Source: Antrodiella citrinella (Eukaryota > Basidiomycota > Agaricomycetes > Polyporales > Steccherinaceae). Taken from it: a stretch of DNA of 64,000 nt. Within the stretch, counting starts at the first letter, position 1. Every line of letters starts with the position of its first letter. The notes under the pieces were generated by a model. It saw only the letters and a list, made by a program, of their open reading frames with translations. It did no database searches and was not told the origin of the DNA. Below, piece after piece: positions 11,401-23,967 of this stretch. The translations under genes and the position numbers were made by a program. The DNA lies in NCBI GenBank assembly GCA_004802725.1, contig SGPM01000106.1, forward strand, positions 1 through 64,000. Direction: 5' to 3'.

Positions 11401-14400
11401 ACTAGGTGCGATCGACTGAGAAATACTACCTTCTGACCACCACTGCGATACAACGCGTCGATATCTCAGTTTCGTAGACTTGTGTGAATCACAATAAGCT
11501 TACCTGAGTGTCAAACCCTTCTCGCCAACTTCCGTGCGATCACCGGCGTCGAACAATGAAAGATCAGGCCTTAGTCCGCACTGTTCCACAACGGCATTAT
11601 ACCGTTCCGCGTCGTAAGGAGAACCAAACAAAATGTTGTCCTTTTATGATACAGTGCTATGCGTAAGTGTTTGGCCTGGTACCGGAGTCGGGACATCGGG
11701 GAATAGCACAACTTACACGGATGGTATCGTTGAGCACCCAGGATTCTTGAGCATGGTATGCTACGCCACCGCCTCGTGGCAAGCTGACAACGGAATTCGA
11801 GCCCATGGGCGTGTAGTGCATCTCACCTGGATCGGAATTGATACAGCGAAGATAAATCTAGGACAAGTCGCGACTGACCTAGTAAGGCCATCAAAAGAGA
11901 CGTCTTCCCGCATCCCGTTTGACCAATGACGAGGTTGATACAATCGCGCTTGAAAAAAACTTCATCTTCGATGTTGAGTGTGAAGTTACGTCTGTTGGAT
12001 CCCGGTGTCTCTGCGGTCCATGTGAAGGATGCGGCGCGTATGCCAATAACGTCTTCCTCAGCCCCGGATTCGCTTACGATCTGGCCCTCTTTCTGGGTAT
12101 ATTCGTCCAACAATTCCGTCTACAAATGACGCTCAGCACAGAAAGGGGACACCAAATGATGCGCTTACTTCGTTGAGGACTTCGTTCATGCGATCGAGGG
12201 AAACCTTGGCTGAACCATTGGTCAGCATCTCTTCTCTGATTGTGATGAATGCTCGCCGTACCTTCTATGACAGAGGGGAGAATGGAGAAAGCTGAATAGA
12301 ACTGGCTCTGTACAGTTTCAAAGACTAATGTAACGATCAGCACATGACTCGGAATTGCTTGCATTTAAACACGCACTAGCCATCGATGCGAAGACTTTAG
12401 ATGCCGTCAGCGTTTCCTTCATGATCACCGTCTTGAGAGAGGAAGATGAGACAACGGTCACGACTACGAGAGAACATAAGTAACTCACATAGATCCCGTA
12501 TGTAACCACAATTGTGGCAAGAGGTATCAGGCTACTGTAGATGCGAGTTAGTTCGTCTTCCCCGATGGTCTTTTCAAGTACTAACTTCACGACGCTGTTG
12601 AGAATACGAAGCAGTTGCAGTTTCCGAACGGACTTCATCTCTAGTTGACGTTTCTCCGTCAGTTGCTCGTTCATCTTGGACTCCCAACCGAACAGTTTGA
12701 TCATTCGAAGGACATTCAAAGCTTGGTAGATAAAAGGTGTGAGTTGCGCTCTCGATTGTTTCTACTGAGAGCGTACTTTCCGTCACGCTCTGAACTCGAC
12801 TGTCGCTCTATCAACCGAAGTCAGCTTCTTAATAGCGACTGTAGGACTGAAACTTACCCTCTTCATTTTCTCTACTTGTGCGCCACGCAATAATGTGGCC
12901 ACGTAGCCAGGTAAAGGTATCATGATCGCCATCACAAAAATACCAGGGTATACGCTAAAAACTATAAGCCATTGTATTTAGTACGACAGGATGTGTTGAT
13001 TACCTCCAACCCAACAATGTGTGTAAGAACACCATACTCATCGCTATTTGTACTGGAACGGAGAACACTACATGGTCGGGTAAGTTTTTCAGGTCTCAAG
13101 AGTTATCGACTGCCAGTGTTAAATCGTACCAAGTAACATGAAGGATTGCCCGCCTTGGAGTGTTGCTAGATCGGTTGTGACCAGGTTATTGAGCTTCCCA
13201 ACTAGATTTCCCGAGGTCCCTTTCATGGACTTTTGAGACCCAGTCTCGCTATTTGTTCCTTTGGTCTGCGCATTCTTAGTCGACGAAGACGCGACAGAGG
13301 CGGCCGCATTTGTAGCACCGCCGCTCGACTCAGCCACAGAGCTATTGCCAGATGTAGAGGGTACGGTAGTTGACGCAGCCTTCGCAACGTCGGAAATGAC
13401 ACGCATACGAAGGGCATGATCAAAGAAGAGCTGCGTGATGATGGCTTGACATTGCGTTAGAACGGTCGTCTATGCAAATACTATCAGTCTGGGTACATGT
13501 AATGAGCGTTCGCAGTACTTACAGCGCGATAGTTGAACCAATCGAATATGACGGAACCAAGCATGGGACCAAGGAGAAGCCAAAGGACCCACACCCACGG
13601 TTTCACTATCGCGCCCTCGCCTCCAGTCTCGAGGTGACTAGATGTTCGCACATGAGTCAGCCGTAGGAATCATATGGAACTTGGTACGCACTTGAGGAGC
13701 CTATTGATGCCAATGGGTGCCAGAAAACTTGCGAGAACCTGTCCCAAGGTAAGCATGCGACGTATTATCTGACCACTGATACATACCCGTAAGATGAGCA
13801 TGAACGCTTGTTCAACGTGCTCCACAACTAAGGAATATGATCAGCCCAAATTCCATATCAGCATGGCGAAACCACGTACGGAACACATTGAAGATTAGGC
13901 TCAGGGCAATATGTCGCCTTCCTTTATTTGACAAAGGGTCGATCACAGGATAGCTTCTCTTCACTAAGTTCTTCGTGTAGTGTTGATCGCTGAGTACGGG
14001 CAGTTCCTCGAGTTTGAGATGCTCAACCTGGTTGGCTTTGTACACCACCGGATCGCAGTAACTATGGACTGCCATGGCCAATCTAGATGCCGTGTCTGTC
14101 AAGGGAACTTCCTTCGGAATGTCCTGCGATGCTACTTAGCTCCGAGCAAGTGTCAGTGGGAGATATACTCACCTCAGAATCAACTGGAGTATGTTGACGC
14201 GGCATCAGAAGCGGAACGACGACAGCTGCGATGCTGAGAATCGCAACCTTCGTCCAAAGCAACCATCCCTCGCTTTCATCTTCTGGCGAGAGCGAGAACG
14301 TACACAGTGGCCAGACGTCGCGGCAGAAGTAGAGTATCCACAGCGCAAGCAAGACGAAGACGATATGCGTCGAGCATATTTTGCTCGTTTTTGCGCTTGC

Positions 14401-14954
14401 AGTAACCGACGCTAGTCCCAGTACGGACGCATAAAGCTACGAGATCGAGTTGAGTTATACATACGGCCTTAGATATCATTGACTCACGAGTACCGCGGCG
14501 ACGCCGTCGTGCAAGATCGCTTCGTCTACGGATGAAACCTCTTCCCCGTCATTGTCTGGGAATAGGCTGGTCGATGGGAGTGCCAATCCTGACAAGACGA
14601 GGCACGCAACAAAACGCGTCACCTTGAAAGCGAAGATACTCGATCCTCCTAAATCAGCGACATGCCTACGCAAATGCGATGTCGGCTGAAGTTGCTCCCT
14701 GTGGACCGTTTCAGCTTTGGAGACACAGCATTTTGCAAAGAGCCCTTGAATAAGGAGGCTCAATAGCGACAGAGCTGCGATAACGACGGGAGAAATCAGT
14801 AGCGCGTCAGCCAACCATGTACTAACGCGACTGTCAGCTCAAGATTACGGCCACCTCCACACAAGCATCACACTCACGGATTCCTTTCTCCAGGCACACT
14901 GAGCTGGCCGAATGGTCCAACAAGCAAGACCTGGTCCACGTGGGCAATGTTCAT
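8433..14954 (-). CDS. ABCC-type (MRP/Ycf1/Ybt1-like) ABC transporter
   Basis: Full-length ABC exporter of roughly 1,400-1,500 residues in many small exons, arranged TMD0/TMD1-NBD1-TMD2-NBD2. Start MNIAHVDQVLLVG, with the next exon hydrophobic (WLADALLISPVVIAALSLLS). NBD1 has Walker A GQTGCGKTSL, signature SGGQK, Walker B EILLLDD, D-loop ALDVHTA and H-loop VTHN. NBD2 has Walker A GRTGSGK, signature LSIGQRQ, Walker B LLILDEATSAID and H-loop VAHRLQ. The NBD1-TMD2 linker is charged, and a Ser/Thr/Ala-rich insert lies in TMD1 at about 13.1-13.4 kb, both usual in fungal ABCC proteins. Such proteins export glutathione conjugates, bile acids or xenobiotics across the vacuolar or plasma membrane; the substrate here is unknown. 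A 24-nt exon (8606-8629, MVLDAGRI) sits near the C-terminus. Stop at 8433-8435. Confidence 0.93.
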
Positions 14955-16053
14955 CGGTGACCCAGCGAGACTCGAATTCGCTATGGCGTACGCGCACGGC
15001 TGAAGTAACGTAGCAGAGAGTTGAGACTATCTTGGGTGCAATCTCTGAGGCTTTATGTATCATTTGGAGCTGCCAGTGCCATCAATGATATCTGGAGGAC
15101 TGTTGAACGAGTCAGAATGAAAAGCGCTTGTTACGATAACGGCGATGGTCCATCATGAGAGAGAAGAGAGAGAGAATGTAAATTCCGGGCCAAGTCCCAC
15201 GATGGAACGGCGAACGCCGCAGTCTCTGCGTCGACGACATGAGTACGCAGGTGACCATGCGCGGCACTTCCGAACGAGTATCTCCCGTCGCGCAATTCAG
15301 CTGTAGGACGAGAGGTCTAAAGAAGGTCCAGAAGACCTCATGAAAGAAATTGATAGGATGTCAAACATGGCCAAATATAATTGGTAAGGTATTAATTCGA
15401 ATAGATTCGATGGAAAGTTCAAAGCACGATGTACCTCCTTTATCCTCCCGGACGTTGGCCTTTTCACAGCGTGCAAATGGGAGTACTAAGGAAAGATAAA
15501 AGTTGAATGTTGATTAACATTCACTGCGTGCAAGACAAATCTGCGGTACAAGATATGCATTTAGATACTAAAATGGATATTCAAAGAATTGGTTAAGGTA
15601 TCTTACCGACACTACGGTCCAAATCAACCCCACGATACGAAAGAGCATTTGTTTGCTTTCTTGTGCCAGATAGTGGCCACATATGGTGGACAATACGCAT
15701 CAAAAGATGCCTCATATCCCTCAGAGAATACTAATTCTTTGTTCTCCTTTGATCAAACGATACGCAAAGTTTCATCTGTATGATACGACACGCATCTCAT
15801 GCCCGATATGGGGTGGATTTGGTCCGAAAAATTGGACAAATCGTTTCCAATCTCACCTGATCGATACTGGAGGTATATCCAAGGGCAATACGTCAAAAAT
15901 TGTTTCAACAATAATGATAGTTATGAAGGTCGTTATCGGACAAAAGTAGATGCGGATGATCTTATCCGATGGATTTCAAAGATTACATAGGATCCACAAG
16001 GTAGTATCTAAATGCATTTCTCTCGCATATGATTTTGCTCCGCACGGGTTGAT
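14955..16053. other. Intergenic region with an AT-rich block
   Basis: Upstream of the ABC transporter. About 15340-16010 is visibly more AT-rich than its surroundings and contains short + frames (for example 15799-15990, MPDMGWIWSEKLDKSFPISP and on) with AT-biased codons and no recognised domain. It could be a fragment of foreign or mobile DNA, or just unconstrained spacer. Confidence 0.4.
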
Positions 16054-16125
16054 AGCAACTTGGCGCAGTGGTAGCGCGCGGGGCCCATAACCCCGAGGTC
16101 CCTGGATCGATACTAGGAGTTGCTA
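16054..16125 (+). tRNA. Initiator tRNA-Met (CAT)
   Basis: Folds fully: acceptor AGCAACT/AGTTGCT, D arm GCGC/GCGC, anticodon stem CGGGG/CCCCG with loop CCCATAA, and T arm CCTGG/CTAGG with one G-T pair. The anticodon is CAT. Initiator-specific features are present: A1:U72 at the acceptor end, C at position 33, and loop ATCGATA (A54 and A60) instead of TTC. It has no intron and is 72 nt including the discriminator A. A Pol III terminator follows. Confidence 0.95.
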
Positions 16126-16842
16126 CTCCTTTGTTTTTGCTTCTATTTTGTAACTAAACTCACCGGTTGACATCTGAGATGTTCAGACTACCTTTCAGAT
16201 GTTGTGGGGCCTTGTTACAGTGTCAACATTACAGAGTCCGCCAGAGCTGACCAATATCCTGTAATTTTGGACCACGCCTAAACAGCTAGCTGTATATCGC
16301 GCGTGCCAAATCGATATCTGGATCTTGTTACACGGTCATGAAGTGAGTAAGTGGGTCTGCCAGTGATTTCTATGGCGCAGAAGACATATATCTCACAAAT
16401 TTCTGCTTTCTAGATATAAAAATGTATAGTCTGCATTCCAAGTCTGCATAGGATCATCCTCAACACGGCACATCATCTGCCACTGTCCTGACATGTCCTC
16501 GGCTGTGTCTTATTCGAACTCAAACACATGTGTTGTTCTCTGGCGTTCCTCACAGTACACTGTCGGACATCATTATTCCGTTTCACAATGTCTCACTCCG
16601 GACGGGCCGCATCGCCCTCAACGTCCGACGTGGAACGCACTGCTCACCTGAACACCCTTCTGTCGGTCATATGGATGTTCATCAGGGTGCGACTTCCGGG
16701 CCGTATAATATCCGTACACTTCTGTTGTGCACTCATGACGATGATTCTGCTACAGTGCTCGGTCGCGCTGGTCACTCTTACATGCTGGAGATGATGCATG
16801 ATGTGCCGAAGCCCAGTGATATTGGCGATACTGCTCGCTTAT
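16126..16842. other. Spacer and GH28 upstream region
   Basis: No gene recognised. A + frame starting near 16530 overlaps the GH28 start in another phase and has no known domain. A TATAAAAA-like stretch lies near 16413-16420, but it is over 400 bp from the GH28 ATG. Confidence 0.45.
16134..16138 (+). terminator. Pol III T-run terminator of tRNA-iMet
   Basis: TTTTT beginning 9 nt after the tRNA 3' end, the usual RNA polymerase III stop signal. Confidence 0.75.
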
Positions 16843-19068
16843 ATGCATACTACGACTGTCCTGCTAGCAGCGCTTCTCGCTACCCTCAATGCATATGTGT
16901 CTCTTGTATCCGCATTGCCAGGTTTATGCACCCTTCGACCTCTAGGGCACGGTCAAGATGACACAGACCAGGTGATGTTTGCACACCTGCATCATGATCT
17001 ACGTCTTTGGTTGACCGCCTCCATCTGCGTCCAGGTAGAAGCTGCTATTCAAAGATGTGGCAAGAATGGCAAGACCACGTTCCTCCCGGGACAATACAAC
17101 ATTACAAGGTGACAGTTTGACTTGAGATCTAGGGAGCACTTGCTCCGGATCCGACCTCGCTGCTCAAATTTTATTCTTCATTAACGAGCAGGAAAATGAT
17201 GTGGGACCTGACCCAATCAACCGTGGACCTGCACGGATGTCTGAATGTGAGTCCTCTCATCTCGGAGGTCTATGTGGGTCGCATCGCGGAACGGAACTGA
17301 AGTTCCACCATTCAGTTCAAGCCGGACATCCAATATTGGTTAAACGCGAACAACACGTACCGCGTCGTCTTCATCCAGGTTCGTTCACGTCCCATCCTTC
17401 CCGCCCAGGCTCGTGTTGATGTCCCTGCCTCTCTTTCTCTAAATTGACTCGCCTCGTTGCGTTGCAATAGGACCAAGCTTCGTGGTTCGTTATCACAGGC
17501 AGCGACTTCGTAATCGATGCGCATAACACGGGCGGGATTAACGGTAATGGACAGACCTGGTGGTCGTTCTACGGCAACAGGTCCAGGTCCGACGGGGACG
17601 GGAGACCCATCGCGTTGACGCTGTTCAATGTGACCAGGGGTACGGTGAGGGACTTCAGGATCGAGAGTCAGCCGTTCTGGTGTAACGCGGTCGCTCAGTC
17701 GGCGGATGTGGTTTATGATGGGATGTATTGCAATGCGACCAACCAGGATCCGCTGTATGTCGGGCAGAAGTGAGTGAAATGAACCTTCTGCGCGGCCGTC
17801 TCTAATGAATTTTCAACAGCATCGTGCCGAACACAGACGGTGCGGTTCATTTCATTTCTCCTGCTTCTCATACTGACGTTTAGGGGGGAAGGCATCGATA
17901 CGTACCGGTCGGATAAGGTCTCGCTGCTGAACTGGGATGTGAGTGCTTCACCCGTCTTCGCAATAAGAGGTTATTTTCATTTCAACAACCAGATCATTTG
18001 CGGAGACGACTGCCTTGCTATTAAAGGAGTGCGTTACCTTCGACCATGTGGCATACATGCATTGCAACTAACGAGAGACAGAATTCAACGAATATTCTCG
18101 CTCGTAACGTGACCTGTCGCGGAGGCAATGGTATCGCTATTGGGTCGCTAGGACAATATGTGGACCTGGTTCGTCTGGCATGCGTTATCCACTTCGGTCT
18201 ACTGAACCCCATCTGCATTATCGTACAGCCGGATATTGTCGATAACGTGACTTTTGAAGAGATCAAGGTTCCAGACTTGAAGCTCAGTGCATGGGTATCG
18301 TAGGCTTACTTGTGTTGTCCAGATACTCAGGCTTGACCCAAACGTCCAGCCGAATTTGGGGAATGGTGTAAGTGACATATCTCGTGCACATACTACTACG
18401 ATCATCATGTGCGTTCTGGCAGGTCTACTTGAAGACTTGGACAGGAACGGTTAATGGTGTCCCCCCAACCGGTGGCGGAGGCGGAACCGGTGCGTGGCGT
18501 ACAAAGTGCACGCTCTACGTGTCCCGCCGGCAATGACATCGACAAATATAGGACATGTCTCCAACGTGGTCGCCAGAAACGTCCATCTTGACCCTGTGAA
18601 CCTCCCTATCCATCTGTATCAAACAAACGGAGGTCACTCGTAGGTCCTTTCCCCAACACTACGGTAGTGATCGAGCTGATGGTCAATGCAAATCCTCAGC
18701 GAAGACGCTCCCTCATCACTAAAGTTCAGCAATCTCTCATTTATTGACTGGACAGGATCATCACTCTCAAACGAACGTGAGTGCCGTCCCACTCCGCTGG
18801 CGCGCGGAGGCGGTATATTGCACACGCTGATCCGCCATGTATACAGTGGTAGATATCGAATGCAGTGCTAACGCGCCGTGCCCAAACATCATGTTCGAAA
18901 GGATAGACATCTCGACGCCTGCCGGACAAGCTCCTAGCTACGTGTGCATCAACGTCGTCGACGAGAGTGGCCTCCCAGGTGAGCTGCCGCGTGTTTCGTG
19001 TGATATATTCAGAATGTCTCTCATGGGTCCGGCCACCGATAGCATGCAACGGGACTGGGCGTCTTTGA
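16843..19068 (+). CDS. Secreted glycoside hydrolase family 28 (exo-polygalacturonase/rhamnogalacturonase type)
   Basis: Pectin-degrading parallel beta-helix enzyme, predicted to be secreted. The ATG at 16843 opens a signal peptide (MHTTTVLLAALLATLNAYVS). Exons then give IQRCGKNGKTTFLPGQYNIT, FVIDAHNTGGINGNGQTWW, SQPFWCNAVAQS, the catalytic NTDG (NTDGIDTYRSDKV) and GDDCLAIK motifs, GGNGIAIGSLGQY, and VYLKTWTG in place of the usual RIK. The region that reads GHG in classical polygalacturonases reads GNG, so the conserved His is replaced. Together with the IGSLGQY context this suggests an exo-acting or rhamnogalacturonan-type member rather than an endo-polygalacturonase. The last intron (gtgagc...ttcag, 18978-19012 or so) gives an end at 19066-19068; without it the frame would run to about 19100. 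At least seven introns. Confidence 0.88.
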
Positions 19069-19683
19069 GAAGCTATAAAAATCGCCACGACGGGGTGTAG
19101 ACTGTTGTCAGTTGACAAGGGGCAGCTGGCAGAAGGACGTTGTCATCAAGATCAAGAATGTATCTTCGGCCATGACAATCTGTTTGAGTTTCCCGTGATT
19201 CTTGCGGTGTTGCGCATTGCCTTCCTCTCGAATGGATTGTGGATGCTCGTGGAATGACTGCGGACTGAGGATGGTAACGTTGAGGTTTGTCTATATCAAG
19301 TGACAGAGCCCTCGCAACAGTCGAATCTTCTGAATGTTTTTCGACACAGTCCAGTTCTGATCTGGGACCGTCTCGAGTGTGTGGTTGTAAAGTGCGAGAT
19401 GAGCGTCAGAAAGATTTGGCATAGCAACACACTGCGACGTGCCGCACTCACTGCCGATCAGCGGCCGCGTCTATCAAATATACACTCTCTCCTCTTCCCC
19501 TCATCTCCTTCAAGCTTGTCCTCTTTCTCTGCTTTCCTAGCCTTCCTTTCGTTTCAGCTTTTCATTCTCTTCGACTCTACCTGTCTTGACGGCGGGCAGG
19601 TCTTTTGCGGTTGCACGTTGCTCTCACTTCAACTTGCGCCGGACGTCCAATTCATTGCTCTTATATACTACCCTTAATCGACC
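19069..19683. other. GH28-Nox spacer and Nox promoter
   Basis: No gene recognised. A pyrimidine-rich stretch (about 19480-19580) and a TATA-like TTATATACT at about 19660-19668 precede the Nox ATG at 19684. Confidence 0.5.
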
Positions 19684-21974
19684 ATGGACAGCGGCAACCG
19701 CTCCTCTGGCCTCGACTTTTCCGATGGCAGGGTCCCCAACTTGGACCAGCACCCTGACATAGTCAATGTCAATGGAGGTAGCCACTTGCAGAGGAACAAA
19801 ACCGAGCGTAGGAGGTTGCAGGGTCTCCAGAGGTCTAACACCACCGGGTCGACTCGTGCTGCTCCATACAAGCCGGAAACCTTTGGTGACAAGTGGAGGC
19901 ACTGGATGATTAACGAAGGTGGCAGACAATCCTTCTTTATTGTCTGGATATTCTTGCACATGTTGGTCGCCGCCTTCGGCTTCGTGAACTACGATTTGAA
20001 GGATAATTCAGTCGGTGCGAGGGCTACGTTTGGTATCACATTCCGTACGTGACTGCCCTTCATTATATCCTCAGGCTCATCCTGAATCAACCCCTAGCTA
20101 TCGCGCGTACTGCGGCTTTGGTTTTGCATGTTGACGTCGCATTCATTCTGCTGCCCGTCTGCCGCAACTTCATCTCGCTGCTGCGCCGTACCCCGCTCAA
20201 TGATATCATTCCTTTCGATAAGAACATCACCTTCCACAAGGCAACCGCGTGGTCAATCGTAGTCGGCACCGTCATCCATATCGTGGCACACATGGTCAAC
20301 TTCACGAAGCTCGCTTTGGCCGACCCTGACGCGAAGACGACCGGTCAAGTGGTCGTAGCTTTCCTCTCTGCCAATTTCGCTACCGGACCGGGGGTCACTG
20401 GTTGGATCATGACCGCGGCTCTCGGTATTATGGTTTACTATGCTTTGGAGAAGAAACGCCGCGCACACTTCGAGTGGTTCTGGTACTCGCACCACCTGTT
20501 CATCGTCTTCTTCATCTGCTGGCAGTTGCACGGTATGTTCTGCATGATCAAGCCTGACAGGCCCCCGTACTGCTCTTTCAACACCATTGGTGTTTTCTGG
20601 GTAAGCCGCCTTGATATCAAATTGTTGGCTCGTGTGATTTACATGCTGTACAACAGCGTTACTGGCTCGTTGGTGGTGTCATTTGGATTTTCGAGCGTAT
20701 CCTCCGTGAAGTTCGCTCCCGTCATCGCACCTATATCCATAAGGTCATCCAACACCCCTCTAACGTCATGGAAATCCAAATCAAGAAGGAGAAGACTACT
20801 ACCCGTGCAGGACAGTACATCTTCCTTAGCTGCCCTGAGATATCCTACTTCCAATGGCACCCATTCACTCTCACCAGGTTCGTCTTAACAAGCACCGGTC
20901 CGTAATATTTCATAAAAACTGACTATCGCTTCCTATGATAGCGCACCCGAAGAGGATTACATTTCCGTTCATATTCGTGTAGTCGGCGACTTCACCGGCG
21001 CGTTGGCTAAGGCTGTTGGATGTGATTTCGACAAGAAAGGCGCGAAGGAGGAAGCTGGTGGCAAGGTCGTCAATATCTCAGCCGTGAACCGTGTTCTCCC
21101 TCGGGTTATGGTGGATGGCCCCTTCGGAAGCGCTAGCGAGGATTTCTTGAAGTATGACACGGTTCTCCTCGTCGGTGCCGGTATTGGCGTGACCCCTTTC
21201 GCCTCGTACGTTACGATCACTTGTTCGATGCCCGATCCCACTTATCCGCTAACTGTGTTTCATTTAGTATCCTCAAGTCTATTTGGTACCGCATGAACAA
21301 CTTGAACAACTCGAAGCCGACCCGCCTGTCGAAGGTATGCGTCGTATTTTGGCATTATGTTTCGAAATCCTAATGAGCGACTTCTGCCAGGTCTACTTCA
21401 CCTGGGTCATTCGTGACTTCGGCACCGCCGAATGGTTCCACTCCCTTTTGCAAGCGATTGAAGAGCAGGATACCCAGAACCGCATTGAGATCAACATTTA
21501 CCTGACCGCAAAGATCAAAGAGGACGATATGAACAACATCATTGTACGTCGGGCCTTCATGTCGACCCTTCGATCCCCCCTGATTCTAATCCCTTTTCTT
21601 CTCCCGTGAACCTGTAGGTCCAAGATGTCGGTGCTGAGAAAGATGCTATCACCTCCCTTCGTGCGCCTACGCACTTTGGTAGGCCCAACTGGGACCGCGT
21701 GTTCAGCTCTATCGTGGACAAGCACGCCGATACGGACGTCGGGGTAGTACGTCAATTTCCGGCCTCCTGTGTCTTGGAATGAAATGCTTATGCTATGTTG
21801 TTCCGCAGTTCTTCTGTGGGCCTCCTGTGCTCTCTCGGCAGTTGCACGTCATGTCGAACAAGTATTCCAATCCTGCTCCCGGCGCCACGAAGTTCTTCTT
21901 CGGCAAAGGTGAGAGACTTGTAGTCACCGAGCATCGTCACCATGACTAACGCGGCGTTGTCAGAGAACTTCTGA
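19684..21974 (+). CDS. nox: NADPH oxidase (Nox, gp91phox-like)
   Basis: Membrane flavocytochrome that moves electrons from NADPH through FAD and two haems to oxygen, making superoxide; in fungi it acts in hyphal differentiation and fruiting with the regulator NoxR. After a hydrophilic 60-residue leader come [14 protein letters not shown], membrane helices with paired His ([33 protein letters not shown]), the FAD motif [19 protein letters not shown], the NADPH motifs [11 protein letters not shown] and [27 protein letters not shown], and the terminal FFFGKENF. There are about seven introns with clean boundaries; the stop is at 21972-21974. The leader upstream of the first helix is longer than in short NoxA proteins and recalls NoxB, while the body fits either, so the subfamily is left open. 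Confidence 0.95.
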
Positions 21975-22899
21975 TTCCGGCGTGTTTGCTGCTGTACGAC
22001 TGGATTGGATTTGCTTTACGTTGAGAATTGACCGAGTATTGTGTCACTTCCGTTCGATGTCGTGATTATGTACACCACGTCTTGCTGTCCACACTGCTAT
22101 TTGATCATAGCTTCCTAGGATGTTGTTGCCTAATATTATTCGTCTCCTGTGATGTTTTTACAGCAAGGTCTCAGATTAGAAATCAATGACATACATGGCT
22201 TAGAGCGCCGGCAATTAGTAGATGTGGTTCCGTCAAAGGCTCGTTACCGTTTGGTTCCGTCCTCCCGGCTTGCTTAATACGAACCCCGACAAGAAAGCGA
22301 CGACCGAATCGCTATCGGTATATAACTGCAAATAGACGGTATGTTTTTGCTATGAGCTACATGCCGAGGGTCCAGGGGTAAATGAAGCGCATAATCTATT
22401 CGAGTTTGAAGGGCGGCCACCACCAGCATGTTCTCCAGCAGGTCTCAGCGATTTTATGTTCGAGTTACGGAAGGCTGTGCTAGCCATGTTTGTTTTAGAC
22501 TTTTCCCTACAGCTGGCAGGTTCACATCGATGCCTAATCCGGCGCAATCTCTCATCCGTTCGGTGCCATTCCGCCATCCCGTTCCATGCTGTAGCAGCCT
22601 GTGTGGGGTCACGCCTTCAATTTCACGGTCAACTATAGCATAATCATATAGCTCGCCGCCACCAATGGTGCCTACGTTGTTTAATAGGTAAGCGTTTTAA
22701 TGACCGACGCATCGCGGGGCAAGAGGTGGTGTGCAGGTTTTTTTTACGAAGGGGAGGTTTTTATATGAGAGGGCAAGAAGGGGCGAGCGCTGCAGCCCTC
22801 GGCGTCCGCGGTATCATCATCGTCGATAATTGAGAGTCCCCTCTTATAAGCCTCGGAAGCACGATGTACACGTTGGGACGGTTCTCAATACCCTTCATC
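21975..22899. other. Intergenic region
   Basis: Holds the Nox 3' UTR and the GNAT upstream region. Frames near 22350-22640 overlap on both strands and show no known domain. Confidence 0.5.
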
Positions 22900-23967
22900 A
22901 TGGCTTCCGATGATTCTTCACCTGTGGTTCGCAGCCTTGCAGATCCCTCAGGTATGTTTGCCTCTTTCAGTCGTATTCTGGCCATTAATCATTGCCACAC
23001 ACACACTTCTACTCGACGCTTTCAGACCAGGAAGTAGAGAGCCTCGTAGAATTGTTGGTACACGTCTTCACCGGCGGTGAGCACTCTCGATCACTCTTCT
23101 CCGATTCGGTCACCATCCCGCTCACGAATGCCTTCCCACCCCACCGTGCAGATACCGCCATGGAGTCATTGAGCGGACGTGACAAAACCGTAGAGAGACT
23201 CATCTACCGTCTCACAATCAAGAAAGCAGTCAAGGACGGCGAATTTCTCGTCGCACGCAGTCCGCGGAATTCGTCTGAGGTGTACGGTATGGCGGCCTGG
23301 CTGGCGCCCGGCGTCGATTGGAATTTCCAGTACTTGCTCTTCCGCTATCGGCGTTAAGAGTAGGTCGCTAACTCCTGTTCATTTATCTGCGCACTCTCCA
23401 GCATGGACAAAGCATTCCTGTCCACGTTGGACCCTGACCTCAGAGAGTGGTATAACGAACACGTGAGTTTAACGTCGTTAATCCCATCCCCGCTGATTTG
23501 AAATCCTCATGTCCCGCTCAGTATGCCTCGAAATGCAACGAACTGCGAATTTGTACCGACACGGCGCGGAAGGAGAGAGGCTTCTGGACACTTCATGTGC
23601 TGGCGGTTGTTCCAGAGTCACGGCGGAAGGGCGTCGGTAAGGCTCTCGTAGACGTCATTGTCAAGAAGGTACGTGCCAGACTTGCAATCAGTATCTCAGT
23701 CTTATCTTATGAGATCTATGGTATTTCAGGCAGACGCAGCGAATGTCTCCATGATAACAGACGTTCGCGACCCCTCTACTGTACGTCTGGCGAATATGAG
23801 CCCACATCCACTCCGTCAAGCGCTTGTTTACCTTTGCAACCTTATCGTAGGTGCACTTTTTCCAACGGTCAGGATTCAAGTATTGCTGCGTCAAGAACGT
23901 CATGAGCCAAGGCTCACCAGGGTTTCCGATCTGGAGGATGTACAGAGACCCACCTACCACGGGGTAA
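22900..23967 (+). CDS. GNAT-family N-acetyltransferase
   Basis: Cytosolic acetyltransferase of the GCN5-related fold, about 240 residues in six exons. The first exon (22900-22954 or so) encodes MASDDSSPVVRSLADPS. Next come an N-terminal region typical of fungal GNAT proteins (EVESLVELLVHVFTGGEHSR), then the acetyl-CoA binding core GFWTLHVLAVVPESRRKGVG (motif A, with the R-x-x-G-x-G/A pyrophosphate loop) and KALVDVIVKK. The last exon reads VHFFQRSGFKYCCVKNV and ends PIWRMYRDPPTTG, the usual motif B beta-bulge and C-terminus. Stop at 23965-23967. The acyl acceptor cannot be predicted. Confidence 0.85.
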
